Origin: Paraburkholderia adhaesiva
GTDB taxonomy: Bacteria > Pseudomonadota > Gammaproteobacteria > Burkholderiales > Burkholderiaceae
Direction of reading: 5' to 3'
Assembly (NCBI RefSeq): GCF_021390575.1
Contig: NZ_JAJEJQ010000002.1
Coordinates: 186,001-250,000, forward strand
DNA length: 64,000 nt
Numbering within the stretch: position 1 is the stretch's first letter; each line of letters opens with the position of its first letter. Shown here one piece after another: positions 51,242 to 59,764 of this stretch. Under the pieces are notes generated by a model, which saw nothing but the letters and a program-made list of their open reading frames with translations, ran no database searches and was not told the origin of the DNA. The translations under genes and the position numbers were made by a program.

Positions 51242-51715
51242 TTAGCTCGTCGTATTCGCCTTGATATCAATGATCGCGGTAATCGCGCCTTGGCTTCCAC
51301 CAAACGCGTTTTGCACCAGGTACTCCTGTTTCATTCGTGAAAACGACAAAGCGACATGCTCCAGTGCCGAGCCGCTACCCGCAACGGGTTCAACGTGGGA
51401 AACAATCACGTCGTACATGGTGATTTTGAAATATTCGAGCGGCACAGTCCCGGCCTTGCGCATGGTAAGTACAGCTTTGGGTATATGCTGACCGCGAAAA
51501 CAGTAGCCTGCGAGATTCGGGGTCGCCCGATCTATCGCATGAATAAAACGCAAATCCGACACTGAAGCCTTTGCGGCTCCGCCTCCCGAGCCGGAGTGCA
51601 TACTGGAACGCTGCGTAACCGTCCAATTCCAGTTGCGTACTTCGATTTCGTTGGGATGCGTTGCATCCTGCGATTCACCATCAATGCCGTCGATCTTGAT
51701 AAAAATGTCGTCCAT
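51242..51715 (-). CDS. hcp: Hcp1-family type VI secretion tube protein
   Basis: The 157-residue Hcp forms hexameric rings of the type VI tube and carries effectors. The sequence begins MDDIFIKIDGIDGESQDATH, has WNWTVTQRSSMH, RFIHAIDRATPNLAGYCFRG and EYFKITMYDVIVSHVEPVAG and LEHVALSFSRMKQEYLVQN, all typical of Hcp1. No sheath, baseplate or ClpV genes are near, so this is an orphan copy heading an effector cassette that must use a secretion system encoded elsewhere. Confidence 0.93.
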   Translation of the reverse strand: MDDIFIKIDGIDGESQDATHPNEIEVRNWNWTVTQRSSMHSGSGGGAAKASVSDLRFIHAIDRATPNLAGYCFRGQHIPKAVLTMRKAGTVPLEYFKITMYDVIVSHVEPVAGSGSALEHVALSFSRMKQEYLVQNAFGGSQGAITAIIDIKANTTS

Positions 51716-52106
51716 CTTTGTATTTCAATCTGATTTGGGGATATTCAGCGTACCTCGCATTGGAGAGTGCAATTGAAAAAAATGGTCAAGATTATGAGCG
51801 CCCGAAATGCGCTCATTTATCGCACCGGCTTCAATCGGGTGACGACTGCAGCGCGTTTTCCCAGACTTACATTGCGCATATTGCAGGCGCTTCTTTGCGC
51901 GGGAATTCAGCGCCCTAGCCACGTGAATTCGCGTTTGGGGGCGTTCAGTTAACGTAATTGGGCCCGCAAATGCTGTGTATGGGCGCATTGCTAGCGGATA
52001 AAACCGTATTCGCGCGTGATCAGCGCGATCTATTTTACTTTTTATGGATCTTTACAAGGCCTCGCGGCCCGGCGGTCACGCCGTCGCCGCGAGGCGCGCT
52101 CGCCGC
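51716..52106. other. Intergenic stretch before hcp and after phnM
   Basis: No gene is supported. It should contain the promoter of the hcp cassette on the minus strand's upstream side and the end of the phn operon, where a strong hairpin lies at 52059-52095. Confidence 0.5.
52059..52095 (-). terminator. Hairpin after phnM
   Basis: GCCTCGCGGC and GCCGCGAGGC pair perfectly, with an inner CGGCG/CGCCG stem. There is no clean T run right after it on the minus strand, so it may be a terminator or only a structured 3' end. Confidence 0.4.
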
Positions 52107-53240
52107 TCAGACCACCCGCTTGCCCGCCCGGTAGGTCGCGCGCGGCACCGGCAGCGTGTCGAGCATCGTGACGCGGACGAAGTCGGCGCGCAGTCCCGGC
52201 ACGATCGCGCCGCGGTCGGTCAGCCCGGATTTGTGGGCCGGCTCCCACGAGACGGTCGTCATCGCGCGCGGCAGGGTCCAGCCGGCCTTGGTCACGAGGT
52301 CGAACGCTGCCGTGAGGAGGCTCGACGGCACGTAATCCGACGACAGGATGTCGAGCAGATCCGCCTGCGCCATTTCCAGCGCCGACACGTTGCCCGAGTG
52401 CGAGCCGCCGCGCACCACGTTCGGCGCGCCCATGATCGTCGCGATGCCGCGTTTTTTTGCTTCCGTCGCGGCGGCGCGCGTGGTCGGGAATTCGGCGAGC
52501 ACGATGCCTTCGGCGGCGGCCTGCTCGACGTGCTCGATCAGTGTGTCGTCGTGGCTCGCGAGCGGGATGCCGCGTGCCTGGCAACGTTCGACGATCTGGC
52601 GCCGGTGTTCGTCGGCGAAACGCTGCTGTTCGTCGGCGAGTTCGGCGAGCGTCGTTGCGGCTTGCTCGTCGGTCCACTTGCCGTGACGCTCCTGGTATTT
52701 GCGCCATTGCTCGCGGTCGTGCCACTGACGCTGGCCCGGTGTGTGGTCCATCACCGAGGCGAGGCGCAGTAGCGGGTGCTCGCTCAGCGTGTCGAAAAGT
52801 TCGACGACGTCCTGGGTCGCGATTTCGCAGCGCAGGTGCAGGAAGTGGTCGGCGCGCAGGAGGTCGCGATCGGAAAAGCGCGAGAGCGCATTCGCACACG
52901 CGAGCTGGACTTCGCGGCCGCGCACGCCCACGTTCAGGCGCGTGCCGATGGCGAGCGCATCGAACACCGTCGTGATGCCCGCCGCGGCGATTTGCGCGTC
53001 GTGGATCACGAATGCGGCGTCGGTGTTCCAGTGCACGCCGGGGCGCGGCGCGAGGTGCTTTTCCAGGTTGTCGGTGTGCAGTTCGACGAGGCCGGGCAGC
53101 AGATAGTCGCCGTGCCAGTCTTCAGCGTCGAGGGCCGAGGTCGTGCCGCGCGAAAGCTCGCGGATCTGGCCGTCCTCGACACGCATCGTGCCGGTGAAAA
53201 CCTCTTCGCGCGTCACGATGCGCGCGTTTTTGATCAACAT
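52107..53240 (-). CDS. phnM: Alpha-D-ribose 1-methylphosphonate 5-triphosphate diphosphatase
   Basis: PhnM removes pyrophosphate from the 5-triphosphate intermediate of the C-P lyase pathway. The 377-residue amidohydrolase-fold protein has LLPGLVELHTDNLEKHLAPR, the PhnM signature with metal-binding residues, ASVMDHTPGQRQWHDREQWR, IPLASHDDTLIEHVEQA and MGAPNVVRGGSHSGNVSALE. Length matches the family. It ends the leftward phn operon. Confidence 0.96.
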   Translation of the reverse strand: MLIKNARIVTREEVFTGTMRVEDGQIRELSRGTTSALDAEDWHGDYLLPGLVELHTDNLEKHLAPRPGVHWNTDAAFVIHDAQIAAAGITTVFDALAIGTRLNVGVRGREVQLACANALSRFSDRDLLRADHFLHLRCEIATQDVVELFDTLSEHPLLRLASVMDHTPGQRQWHDREQWRKYQERHGKWTDEQAATTLAELADEQQRFADEHRRQIVERCQARGIPLASHDDTLIEHVEQAAAEGIVLAEFPTTRAAATEAKKRGIATIMGAPNVVRGGSHSGNVSALEMAQADLLDILSSDYVPSSLLTAAFDLVTKAGWTLPRAMTTVSWEPAHKSGLTDRGAIVPGLRADFVRVTMLDTLPVPRATYRAGKRVV

Positions 53241-53286
53241 CGTCAGGCTCCGTAATCAGGTCAGGTCGTTATTGCCGGTGGCAGTT

Positions 53287-54099
53287 TCAGGCGGCAACGC
53301 CCAGTGGTGTTTGTGTGCGCGGTGCGACGAGCGGCAGGCGCCGCGTCGCGACTCGCTCGCGCGTGTCTTCGTCGTGGAATACGCCGACGATCGCAGCCCC
53401 TTGCTCGCGCGCCTCGACGATCAGGCTCGATACGACTTCGCGGTTTTCCGCGTCGAGCGAGGCCGTCGGCTCGTCCAGCAGCAGTACGCGATGCCGGGCG
53501 ATCAGTCCGCGCGCGATGTTCACGCGTTGCTGTTCGCCGCCGGAAAACGTCGCGGGTGCAAGCGACCAGAGTCGCTGCGGCACGTTCAGTCGCGCGAGCA
53601 GCGTTTCGGCGCGTGCGTGCGCTTCGTCCTCGGCGACACCGCGCGCAACGAGTGGCGCGGCGACGAGGTCACGCGTCGTCACGCGCGGAATCACGCGCAG
53701 AAACTGGCTCACGTAGCCCACAACGTTGCGGCGCAGGCGCAGCACATCGTGGGGCGCTGCACCCGTGATTTCGAGGTGTTGAAGCGGGGCGTTGTCGTCC
53801 CGGATCGCGATCGAGCCGCCGCTTGCCAGATAGTTGCCGTAGAGGCAGCGCAGCAGCGTACTCTTGCCCGCGCCCGACGGCCCCACGAGCACGACGCATT
53901 CGCCGCGCTCGACGTCGAGCGAGACGCCCGCGAGCGCCTCGATGCCGATAGCGCCCTGGCCGTGCAGCGTGAAGGTCTTGCGCACGTTTTCGGCGCGCAG
54001 CATCAGCGCGGCGCGTTCGACGAACGCGCGCGTCGCGTGCTTTGCGGCGTGAGTGGCACCGGCGTTGGCGGTGGAATTCATGTCGGTCATGTCGATCAT
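53287..54099 (-). CDS. phnL: C-P lyase system ABC-type ATPase PhnL
   Basis: PhnL is the second non-transport ABC ATPase of the C-P lyase core. The 270-residue protein has Walker A GPSGAGKSTLLRCLYGNY, FSGGEQQRVNIARGLIARHR (signature) and Walker B VLLLDEPTASLDAENREVVS. The N-terminal 35 residues before MLRAENVRKTFTL are an Ala/Thr-rich extension. It follows phnK by one base and acts with PhnK on the PhnGHIJ complex. Confidence 0.95.
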   Translation of the reverse strand: MIDMTDMNSTANAGATHAAKHATRAFVERAALMLRAENVRKTFTLHGQGAIGIEALAGVSLDVERGECVVLVGPSGAGKSTLLRCLYGNYLASGGSIAIRDDNAPLQHLEITGAAPHDVLRLRRNVVGYVSQFLRVIPRVTTRDLVAAPLVARGVAEDEAHARAETLLARLNVPQRLWSLAPATFSGGEQQRVNIARGLIARHRVLLLDEPTASLDAENREVVSSLIVEAREQGAAIVGVFHDEDTRERVATRRLPLVAPRTQTPLGVAA

Positions 54100-54100
54100 C

Positions 54101-54871
54101 CTAGACCGGCAGCACGGAGGCCACCAGTGTCTGCGTGTAGGGATGCTGGGGGTCGTCGAGCACCTGGTCGGTGAGGCCCGATTCGACGACCGTGCCGCCC
54201 TGCATCACCATGAGCCGGTGCGCGAGCAGTCGCGCGACGCCAATGTCGTGCGTGACGATCAGCACGGAGAGATGCAGCGTCGTGGTGAGCGTGCGCAGCA
54301 GGTCGAGCAGGCGCGCCTGGACCGAAACGTCGAGGCCGGCGGTGGGCTCGTCCATGAACACGAGGCGCGGTCCTGTGACGAGATTGCGCGCGATCTGCAG
54401 ACGCTGCTGCATGCCGCCCGAAAAAGCCGAAGGCAATTCGTCGATGCGCTGGGCGTCCAGTTCGACGCGCTGCATCCACTGTTGTGCAGTGTGGCGAATC
54501 TGGCCGTAGTGACGCGCGCCGACTGCCATCAGCGGCTCGCCGATGTTCGCGCCCGCCGAGACGCCCGCACGCAGCCCGTCACGCGGATTCTGCTGCACGA
54601 AGCCCCATTCGGTGCGCATGAGCAGGCGGCGGCGCGGCTCGGAGAGCGCGCGCAAATCGAGCGCTTCGCCGTTGGCGTTCATGTAGCTCAGCTCGCCTGA
54701 ATCGGCTTCGGTGCGCAGCGCAAGCGTGTTGAGCAGCGTGGTCTTGCCCGAACCCGATTCGCCGACGATGCACAGCACCTCGCCCGGATACAGGTCGAAG
54801 CTCACATCGCGGCAGCCGTTGCGGCCGCCGTATTGCTTCGTCAGATGACGGGCGCTCAAGAGGGGCGTCAT
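54101..54871 (-). CDS. phnK: C-P lyase system ATPase PhnK
   Basis: PhnK binds the PhnGHIJ core as an ABC-type ATPase. The 256-residue protein has MTPLLSARHLTKQYGGRNGC, Walker A GESGSGKTTLLNTLALRTEA, signature FSGGMQQRLQIARNLVTGPR and Walker B LVFMDEPTAGLDVSVQARLL. The insertion ELSYMNANGEALDLRALSEP is PhnK-typical. The gene overlaps phnJ by four bases. Confidence 0.95.
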   Translation of the reverse strand: MTPLLSARHLTKQYGGRNGCRDVSFDLYPGEVLCIVGESGSGKTTLLNTLALRTEADSGELSYMNANGEALDLRALSEPRRRLLMRTEWGFVQQNPRDGLRAGVSAGANIGEPLMAVGARHYGQIRHTAQQWMQRVELDAQRIDELPSAFSGGMQQRLQIARNLVTGPRLVFMDEPTAGLDVSVQARLLDLLRTLTTTLHLSVLIVTHDIGVARLLAHRLMVMQGGTVVESGLTDQVLDDPQHPYTQTLVASVLPV

Positions 54872-55809
54872 GCGTGTTCTCCGTTTTGCTGTGGCTGTGC
54901 GGCGTCATCGGTGTCGTCTGTGTTGTCGATGTTGTTGCGACGCTCGTGGCAATAGTCGCTATCCGAGCACACGAACATGCGCTTGCCCGAGTCGTCGACG
55001 ATCATTTCATCGAGGAAGGTCTCGCGCGAGCCGCACAGCGCGCACGCGTGTTCCCAGCGCTGCACTTCGAACGGATGGTCGTCGAAGTCGAGGCTCTTCA
55101 CCGGCGTGTACGGCGGAATCGCGTAGATGCGGCGCTCGCGGCCCGCACCGAACAGTTGCAGCGCCGCGTTCATGTCGAGCTTCGGATTGTCGAACTTCGG
55201 GATCGGCGAGGGCGCCGTGAGGTAGCGGCCGTTCACCGTCACGGGGTAATCGTAGGTCGTCGCGATGCTGCCGTGCTGCACGATGTCCTCGTAGAGCTTC
55301 ACGCTGATGAGGCCGTAATCGGCGAGCGCGTGCAGCTTCTTGCACTCGGCGACGCGCGGTTCGAGGCGAAAGAGCGGCTCGGGCATCGGCACCTGGTAGA
55401 CGAGGATCTGGTCTTCCGTGAGCGGCGTTTCGGGAATGCGGTGACGCGTCTGTACGATCGTCGCTTCGCGCGTGCGGCGCGTCGTCTTCACGCCCGTCGT
55501 GCGTGCGAAGAAGCGGCGGATGTTCACGGCGTTCGTCGTATCGTCGGAGCCCTGGTCGATGACCTTGAGCGTGTCGTCGGCGCCGATGATCGCCGCCGTC
55601 ACCTGGATGCCGCCCGTGCCCCAGCCGTAGGGCAGCGGCATTTCGCGCGACGCGAACGGAACCTGGTAGCCGGGCACCGCGACGGCCTTCAGCAGCGCAC
55701 GGCGGATCATGCGCTTCGTCTGCTCGTCGAGGTAGGCGAAGTTGTAGCCGTCGGCGGCCTGCGTCTCGTGGGACGCGATGGCGGTGGAGAGGTTGTCTGG
55801 CGCGTTCAT
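54868..55809 (-). CDS. phnJ: Alpha-D-ribose 1-methylphosphonate 5-phosphate C-P lyase
   Basis: PhnJ is the radical SAM enzyme that breaks the carbon-phosphorus bond. The 313-residue protein has the catalytic glycine region PYGWGTGGIQVTAAI and the cysteine set CALCGSRETF followed by MFVCSDSDYCHERR that binds the iron-sulfur cluster and includes the thiyl cysteine. AYLDEQTKRMIRRALLKAVA marks the N-terminus. All key residues are present. Confidence 0.97.
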   Translation of the reverse strand: MNAPDNLSTAIASHETQAADGYNFAYLDEQTKRMIRRALLKAVAVPGYQVPFASREMPLPYGWGTGGIQVTAAIIGADDTLKVIDQGSDDTTNAVNIRRFFARTTGVKTTRRTREATIVQTRHRIPETPLTEDQILVYQVPMPEPLFRLEPRVAECKKLHALADYGLISVKLYEDIVQHGSIATTYDYPVTVNGRYLTAPSPIPKFDNPKLDMNAALQLFGAGRERRIYAIPPYTPVKSLDFDDHPFEVQRWEHACALCGSRETFLDEMIVDDSGKRMFVCSDSDYCHERRNNIDNTDDTDDAAQPQQNGEHA

Positions 55810-55852
55810 TCGGCCTCCCGCCGGGCAGCGAACGAACGTGAGCGTGGGTAGT

Positions 55853-56965
55853 TCATTTTTCCTCCTCGTTCTGCTGGCCCTCTACCCGATGCTGCGCACG
55901 CAAGCGGCGCACGAGTTCGAGTTCGGACTGGAAATCGACGTAATGCGGCAGTTTCAGGTGCTGCACGAAACCGGACGCTTCCACGTTGTCGCTGTGCGAA
56001 AGCATGAATTCGATGTCCTGAGTCGGCGAGGCGAGCGTTTCGCCGAGTTCCTCGGCACGCAGTGCGCGATCGACGAGCGCCATCGCCATCGCCTTGCGCT
56101 CGGCATGGCCGAACGCGAGGCCGTAACCTTGCGTGAAAACCGGCGGCACATCTTTACTGCCGGCGAACTGGTTGACCATCTGGCATTCGGTCAGCTCGAT
56201 TTCGCCGATTTCGACGGTCTCTCCGAGTTCGTCCAGCATCATTTCTACGGATACCGAACCAAACCGGATTTCGCCTGCAAACGGATGCGAGTGCGCGTAG
56301 CCGCGCTGCGTCGCATAGCCCATTGCGAGCAGGAAGCCTTCGTCGCCGCGAGCGAGGTTCTGCAGGCGGATCGGACGGTCTGCCGGGAACGCGAGCGGTT
56401 CGCGCGAGAGGTCGCCTGGTTCCAGCGTTTCAGGCGAGGGCGTTTCCTGTTCGATCAGACCTTCTTTGTCGAGCAGGGTAACGACACGCGGCATGGATTC
56501 ACCAGCTGCACGCTCAGGCATGCTCGCTTGCGTGTCTTCACCGGACGTGTCGCCGTTTTCGGCGAGCAGCGCGAAATCCAGCAGACGCTGCGTGTAGTCG
56601 TAAGTCGCGCCCAGCACCTGACCGCCCGGCACGTCCTTGAACGTGGCCGAGATCCGGCGCTCTACCTGCATGTTTTCCGTTTCGACGGGCTCCGTGTAGC
56701 CGAAACGCGGCAGCGTCGTGCGATACGCGCGCAGCAGAAAGATCGCTTCGACCAGATCGCCTGCGGCCTGCTTGATCGCGAGCGCGGCGAGTTCCTCGTC
56801 GTAGACCGAGCCTTCGGCCATCACGCGCGCGACGGCGAGGCGCAACTGCTCGCGGATCTGCGCGACGCTCAGCTCGGGCACGCGCGTGTCGCCCCGACGT
56901 GCCTTGTCGAGCAGACGCCACGATGCTTCGATCGCACGCTCTCCACCTTTGACGGCGACGTACAT
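55853..56965 (-). CDS. phnI: C-P lyase core subunit PhnI (nucleosidase)
   Basis: PhnI with PhnG, H and L attaches methylphosphonate to the ribose of ATP. The 370-residue protein starts MYVAVKGGERAIEASWRLLD and has EGSVYDEELAALAIKQAAGD, AMGYATQRGYAHSHPFAGEI and FGHAERKAMAMALVDRALRA, all conserved in PhnI. The ATG at 56965 shares its A with the phnH stop; the longer frame to 57043 is not used. Confidence 0.96.
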   Translation of the reverse strand: MYVAVKGGERAIEASWRLLDKARRGDTRVPELSVAQIREQLRLAVARVMAEGSVYDEELAALAIKQAAGDLVEAIFLLRAYRTTLPRFGYTEPVETENMQVERRISATFKDVPGGQVLGATYDYTQRLLDFALLAENGDTSGEDTQASMPERAAGESMPRVVTLLDKEGLIEQETPSPETLEPGDLSREPLAFPADRPIRLQNLARGDEGFLLAMGYATQRGYAHSHPFAGEIRFGSVSVEMMLDELGETVEIGEIELTECQMVNQFAGSKDVPPVFTQGYGLAFGHAERKAMAMALVDRALRAEELGETLASPTQDIEFMLSHSDNVEASGFVQHLKLPHYVDFQSELELVRRLRAQHRVEGQQNEEEK

Positions 56966-57609
56966 CAGTTCATCTCCACGTAAGTCGTACGCGGCAGGCC
57001 GACCAACTGGTCGCCGCAGACGAGATAGAAGTCGATGCCGCACGGAAACTGCGCGGCGAGCGCAGCGCGTTCTTGCCAGAAACGCTCGGGCAGACCCGCG
57101 GGCGCGATGGTGTGCGCATCTTCGATGCCGGGGCCGCGCAGCGTGATGCTCGCGCCGCCCGTGAGCGAGTCGACGCGCACGAACACCGTGGCCGATTGCT
57201 CAGGCGATTCGGGCGTGCCGCTTGCGAGCGTTTCGAGCGGCGGCAGCGAAGCGGCGTCGTGGACATAGGCGAACGCGGCTTGCGCTGGGACGTCGGTAAG
57301 CGGCGCGCCTGCGTGAAAGCGCAGCGCGGCGGCCAGCGCCGCGTCGGGTTGCGCGAGCCACACAGGCGTTGCGTAGTCGCACAGCGCGAGCAGCGAAGCG
57401 AACGCCGCGAGACCCGCGCGTTCGACAGCATGTACGGCGTCGGCGGCGGGCAGCCTGGTTTCGATCACGCCGATGCGGCCCGGACGCGCGAGCGCATCAA
57501 GCAGCGTGCGGAATACCGCTTGTGTGTCGTGAACGGGATCGGCGAAGCCGGGCGCGAGCGTGTCGAGCGCGATGCCCGCGGCATTGGATGTCTGTCGTGA
57601 GTGGCTCAT
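56965..57609 (-). CDS. phnH: C-P lyase core subunit PhnH
   Basis: PhnH is a structural partner in the PhnGHIJ complex. The 214-residue protein contains PGFADPVHDTQAVFRTLLDA, LARPGRIGVIETRLP, ALCDYATPVWLAQPDAALAA and ITLRGPGIEDAHTIAPAGLP, then FPCGIDFYLVCGDQLVGLPR at the end. Size is normal. It meets phnG and phnI at one-base overlaps. Confidence 0.95.
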   Translation of the reverse strand: MSHSRQTSNAAGIALDTLAPGFADPVHDTQAVFRTLLDALARPGRIGVIETRLPAADAVHAVERAGLAAFASLLALCDYATPVWLAQPDAALAAALRFHAGAPLTDVPAQAAFAYVHDAASLPPLETLASGTPESPEQSATVFVRVDSLTGGASITLRGPGIEDAHTIAPAGLPERFWQERAALAAQFPCGIDFYLVCGDQLVGLPRTTYVEMN

Positions 57610-58088
57610 TAGTCACCTCGAACCATGGTGAAGAACTCGACTTTCGTGCTGGCGGCATCGTCGCGTCGAGCGTTGCGGCGTGCTTCGAGGCGTGCGGCCA
57701 GCGGTGCGATGAGTTGCGCGTGCAACTGGGCGTGGCGCTCTGGCTGCTGCAGGAGAGCGTCGACGAGCGCGGCGAGTTCAGCGCGGCGCTTGTCGCGTCC
57801 CAGGTGGCAAGCGACGCCGACCGTGCCGCCGTTCGCTGCGGAAAGACGCAGCGTGGCCCGCGTGAGCGTGGCTTCACCGAGATTGAAGGCGTCGCCGGTG
57901 CCGCCGATCCGGCCTCGCACCATTGCAAGGCCCGTTTGCGGTGGGCGCAGCCAGTCGAAGGCGGGCGCGGCGGCGCCATCGAGCGCGGTCGCGAGCGCGG
58001 CTTCCAGCTCGGAGCGCGGCGTGCGCGCGAGTACCGCCATCCATGCGCGCCGCGAGGCGGCCGGGGGCGTAGTGGGGGAAACGTTCAT
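57609..58088 (-). CDS. phnG: C-P lyase core subunit PhnG
   Basis: PhnG is the first gene of the leftward phn operon. The 159-residue protein has SRRAWMAVLARTPRSELEAA, RPPQTGLAMVRGRIGGTGDA and FNLGEATLTRATLRLSAANG with VGVACHLGRDKRRAELAALV, the PhnG pattern. The ATG at 58088 follows AGGAACC-type upstream sequence. Transcription should start between here and 58278. Confidence 0.95.
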   Translation of the reverse strand: MNVSPTTPPAASRRAWMAVLARTPRSELEAALATALDGAAAPAFDWLRPPQTGLAMVRGRIGGTGDAFNLGEATLTRATLRLSAANGGTVGVACHLGRDKRRAELAALVDALLQQPERHAQLHAQLIAPLAARLEARRNARRDDAASTKVEFFTMVRGD

Positions 58089-58148
58089 CAGGGTTCCTGT
58101 GGCGAAAGCGGGATGACGAGGCGAACGTCGGCATTGAAGCATCTATTC

Positions 58149-58164
58149 GTCTAAACGTCTAGAC
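58149..58164. promoter_or_regulatory. Tandem HutC/PhnF-type operator
   Basis: Two adjacent 8-base sites, GTCTAAAC and GTCTAGAC, lie between divergent phnG and phnF. The second fits the known HutC-subfamily GntR consensus GTMTAKAC exactly, inside the palindrome ACGTCTAGACGT; the first misses one position. CGTCT repeats at 8-base spacing (58148, 58156, 58164). PhnF is the likely binder. Confidence 0.7.
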
Positions 58165-58277
58165 GTCTGGTGATACAGTTGTCGGAAGGCGACGAAGGAA
58201 ACGTTTTCATATTTCCATCATGCCGCGCGAACTACAATGCGGAAAACGCTATTGAAACCGAGAGGAATGACAGCACC

Positions 58278-59036
58278 ATGACATCCAGTGACGACGCGAC
58301 GCGCGGTGCGTCGCTCGAGCGCGGCGCGGGCGTGGCGGTGTGGCGGCAGATCGAACAGATCCTTGCGGCCGAAATCGCGGCGAAAGGCTTTGGCGATGAT
58401 GGACGCCTGCCGAGCGAAGGAGAGTTGGCCAAACGCTTCGATGTGAACCGCCACACGGTGCGGCGCGCGATGCTGGGCCTCGCGGCGCTCGGGCTCGTGA
58501 GCGTCGAGCAGGGGCGCGGCACGTTCGTGCAACCCGGCGCGATCGACTACACGATCGGCAAGCGCACGCGTTTCACCGAAAACCTCCAGCGGCACCAGCA
58601 TTCGGCGGCGGGCAAGCTGCTCGCTTCGTCGCGCGTGAAGGCAGATCCCGCTGTCGCGAAGGCGCTTGGTATTCGCGCGGGCGCACTCGTCTACCGGCTC
58701 GAAACGTTGCACGAGTCGGATGGCGTGCCGCTCACGTATGCCCGCAGCTGGTATCCGGCCGCGCGGTTTGCCGATCTGCCCACGGTGATGGAGCGCGTGG
58801 AAAGCTCATCGAAGGCGCTCGCTGAATTCGGCGTGCGCGACTATCTGCGCAAGTGGAGCCGCATCGGCAGCGTGCTGCCCGAACCCGAAGTGGCGCGGCG
58901 GCTGAATATCAACCGGCAGCAGCCGGTGCTGTGGGTCGAGAACGTCGACGTCGATATGGACGGCGTGCCGATCAAATACGGTGTCACGCATTTTGCGGCG
59001 GACCGCGTGCAATTGATGGTGGAACACGACGTATGA
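58278..59036 (+). CDS. phnF: GntR-family (HutC) phosphonate regulator PhnF
   Basis: The 252-residue repressor has an N-terminal winged helix (about 15-85), VAVWRQIEQILAAEIAAKGF, GRLPSEGELAKRFDVNRHTV and RRAMLGLAALGLVSVEQGRG, and a C-terminal UTRA effector domain with PAVAKALGIRAGALVYRLET and PVLWVENVDVDMDGVPIKYG. Divergence from phnG and a matching operator point to control of the phn operon and itself. The ATG at 58278 is chosen over upstream frame extensions. Confidence 0.93.
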   Translation: MTSSDDATRGASLERGAGVAVWRQIEQILAAEIAAKGFGDDGRLPSEGELAKRFDVNRHTVRRAMLGLAALGLVSVEQGRGTFVQPGAIDYTIGKRTRFTENLQRHQHSAAGKLLASSRVKADPAVAKALGIRAGALVYRLETLHESDGVPLTYARSWYPAARFADLPTVMERVESSSKALAEFGVRDYLRKWSRIGSVLPEPEVARRLNINRQQPVLWVENVDVDMDGVPIKYGVTHFAADRVQLMVEHDV

Positions 59037-59764
59037 CCGCCGCTCACGAAAACTGGAATGGGCAGTCGCGCTTTGCGATCTACTATGCGCCGCCGCGCGA
59101 ATCGGCGTGGTGGCGGGCGGGCTGTGCATGGCTCGGTCGCGATCCCGAAACCGATGAAACGTTGAGCGCGCCACAGCCTGATGGCCTTTCGCGTGCGCTC
59201 ACTGATATAACGATCGCGCCGCGTCGCTACGGCTGGCACGGCACGCTAGTGCCGCCGTTTCGTCTCGCGCCTGGTGTGACGCCCGAAGCGCTCTACGCCG
59301 CCGCGAGGCAGTGGGCCGCAACGCGCGCGCGTTTTGCAGTGGCTGTGGAGGCCGCGACGCTCGGCAGCTTTGTCGCGCTGCGTCCCGCCGACGATGATGG
59401 CGAAGCCGCTCTGCGCGAACTCGCCGCCGACGCGTTGCGCACGCTCGCGCCCTTGCGCGCCGCGCAGACGAGCGCCGAACTCGCGCGCCGCCTGGACGCG
59501 CCGCTCACGGCGCAACAGCGCGCTCACGTCGAGGAATGGGGCTACCCCTATGTGTTCGACGAATTCCGCTTCCACATGACGCTCTCCGATTCGCTCGACG
59601 ACGCGCAGGCACGCGAAGCGCTGGTCGCGGCATGGAATGCGCAGATGCGCGACGCAGGGACGTTGCCAGTGGACGGCGTTGCGCTCTTCGTCGAGCCACA
59701 GCCGGACGCGCCGTTTGTGCTGTGGCGTCGCGCGGCGTTTCTGAGTGAGGAGCGGCACGCATGA
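59033..59764 (+). CDS. DUF1045 phosphonate-metabolism protein (2H phosphoesterase-like)
   Basis: The 243-residue protein is the DUF1045 family found in C-P lyase loci. It has RFAIYYAPPRESAWWRAGCA, the two H-x-T motifs RRYGWHGTLVPPFRLAPG and FRFHMTLSDSLDDAQ typical of 2H phosphoesterases, and an acidic middle. It overlaps phnF by four bases and phnN by four. It may open the cyclic phosphate produced by the lyase, in place of PhnP, which is not in the window; that role is inferred. Confidence 0.9.
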   Translation: MTAAHENWNGQSRFAIYYAPPRESAWWRAGCAWLGRDPETDETLSAPQPDGLSRALTDITIAPRRYGWHGTLVPPFRLAPGVTPEALYAAARQWAATRARFAVAVEAATLGSFVALRPADDDGEAALRELAADALRTLAPLRAAQTSAELARRLDAPLTAQQRAHVEEWGYPYVFDEFRFHMTLSDSLDDAQAREALVAAWNAQMRDAGTLPVDGVALFVEPQPDAPFVLWRRAAFLSEERHA

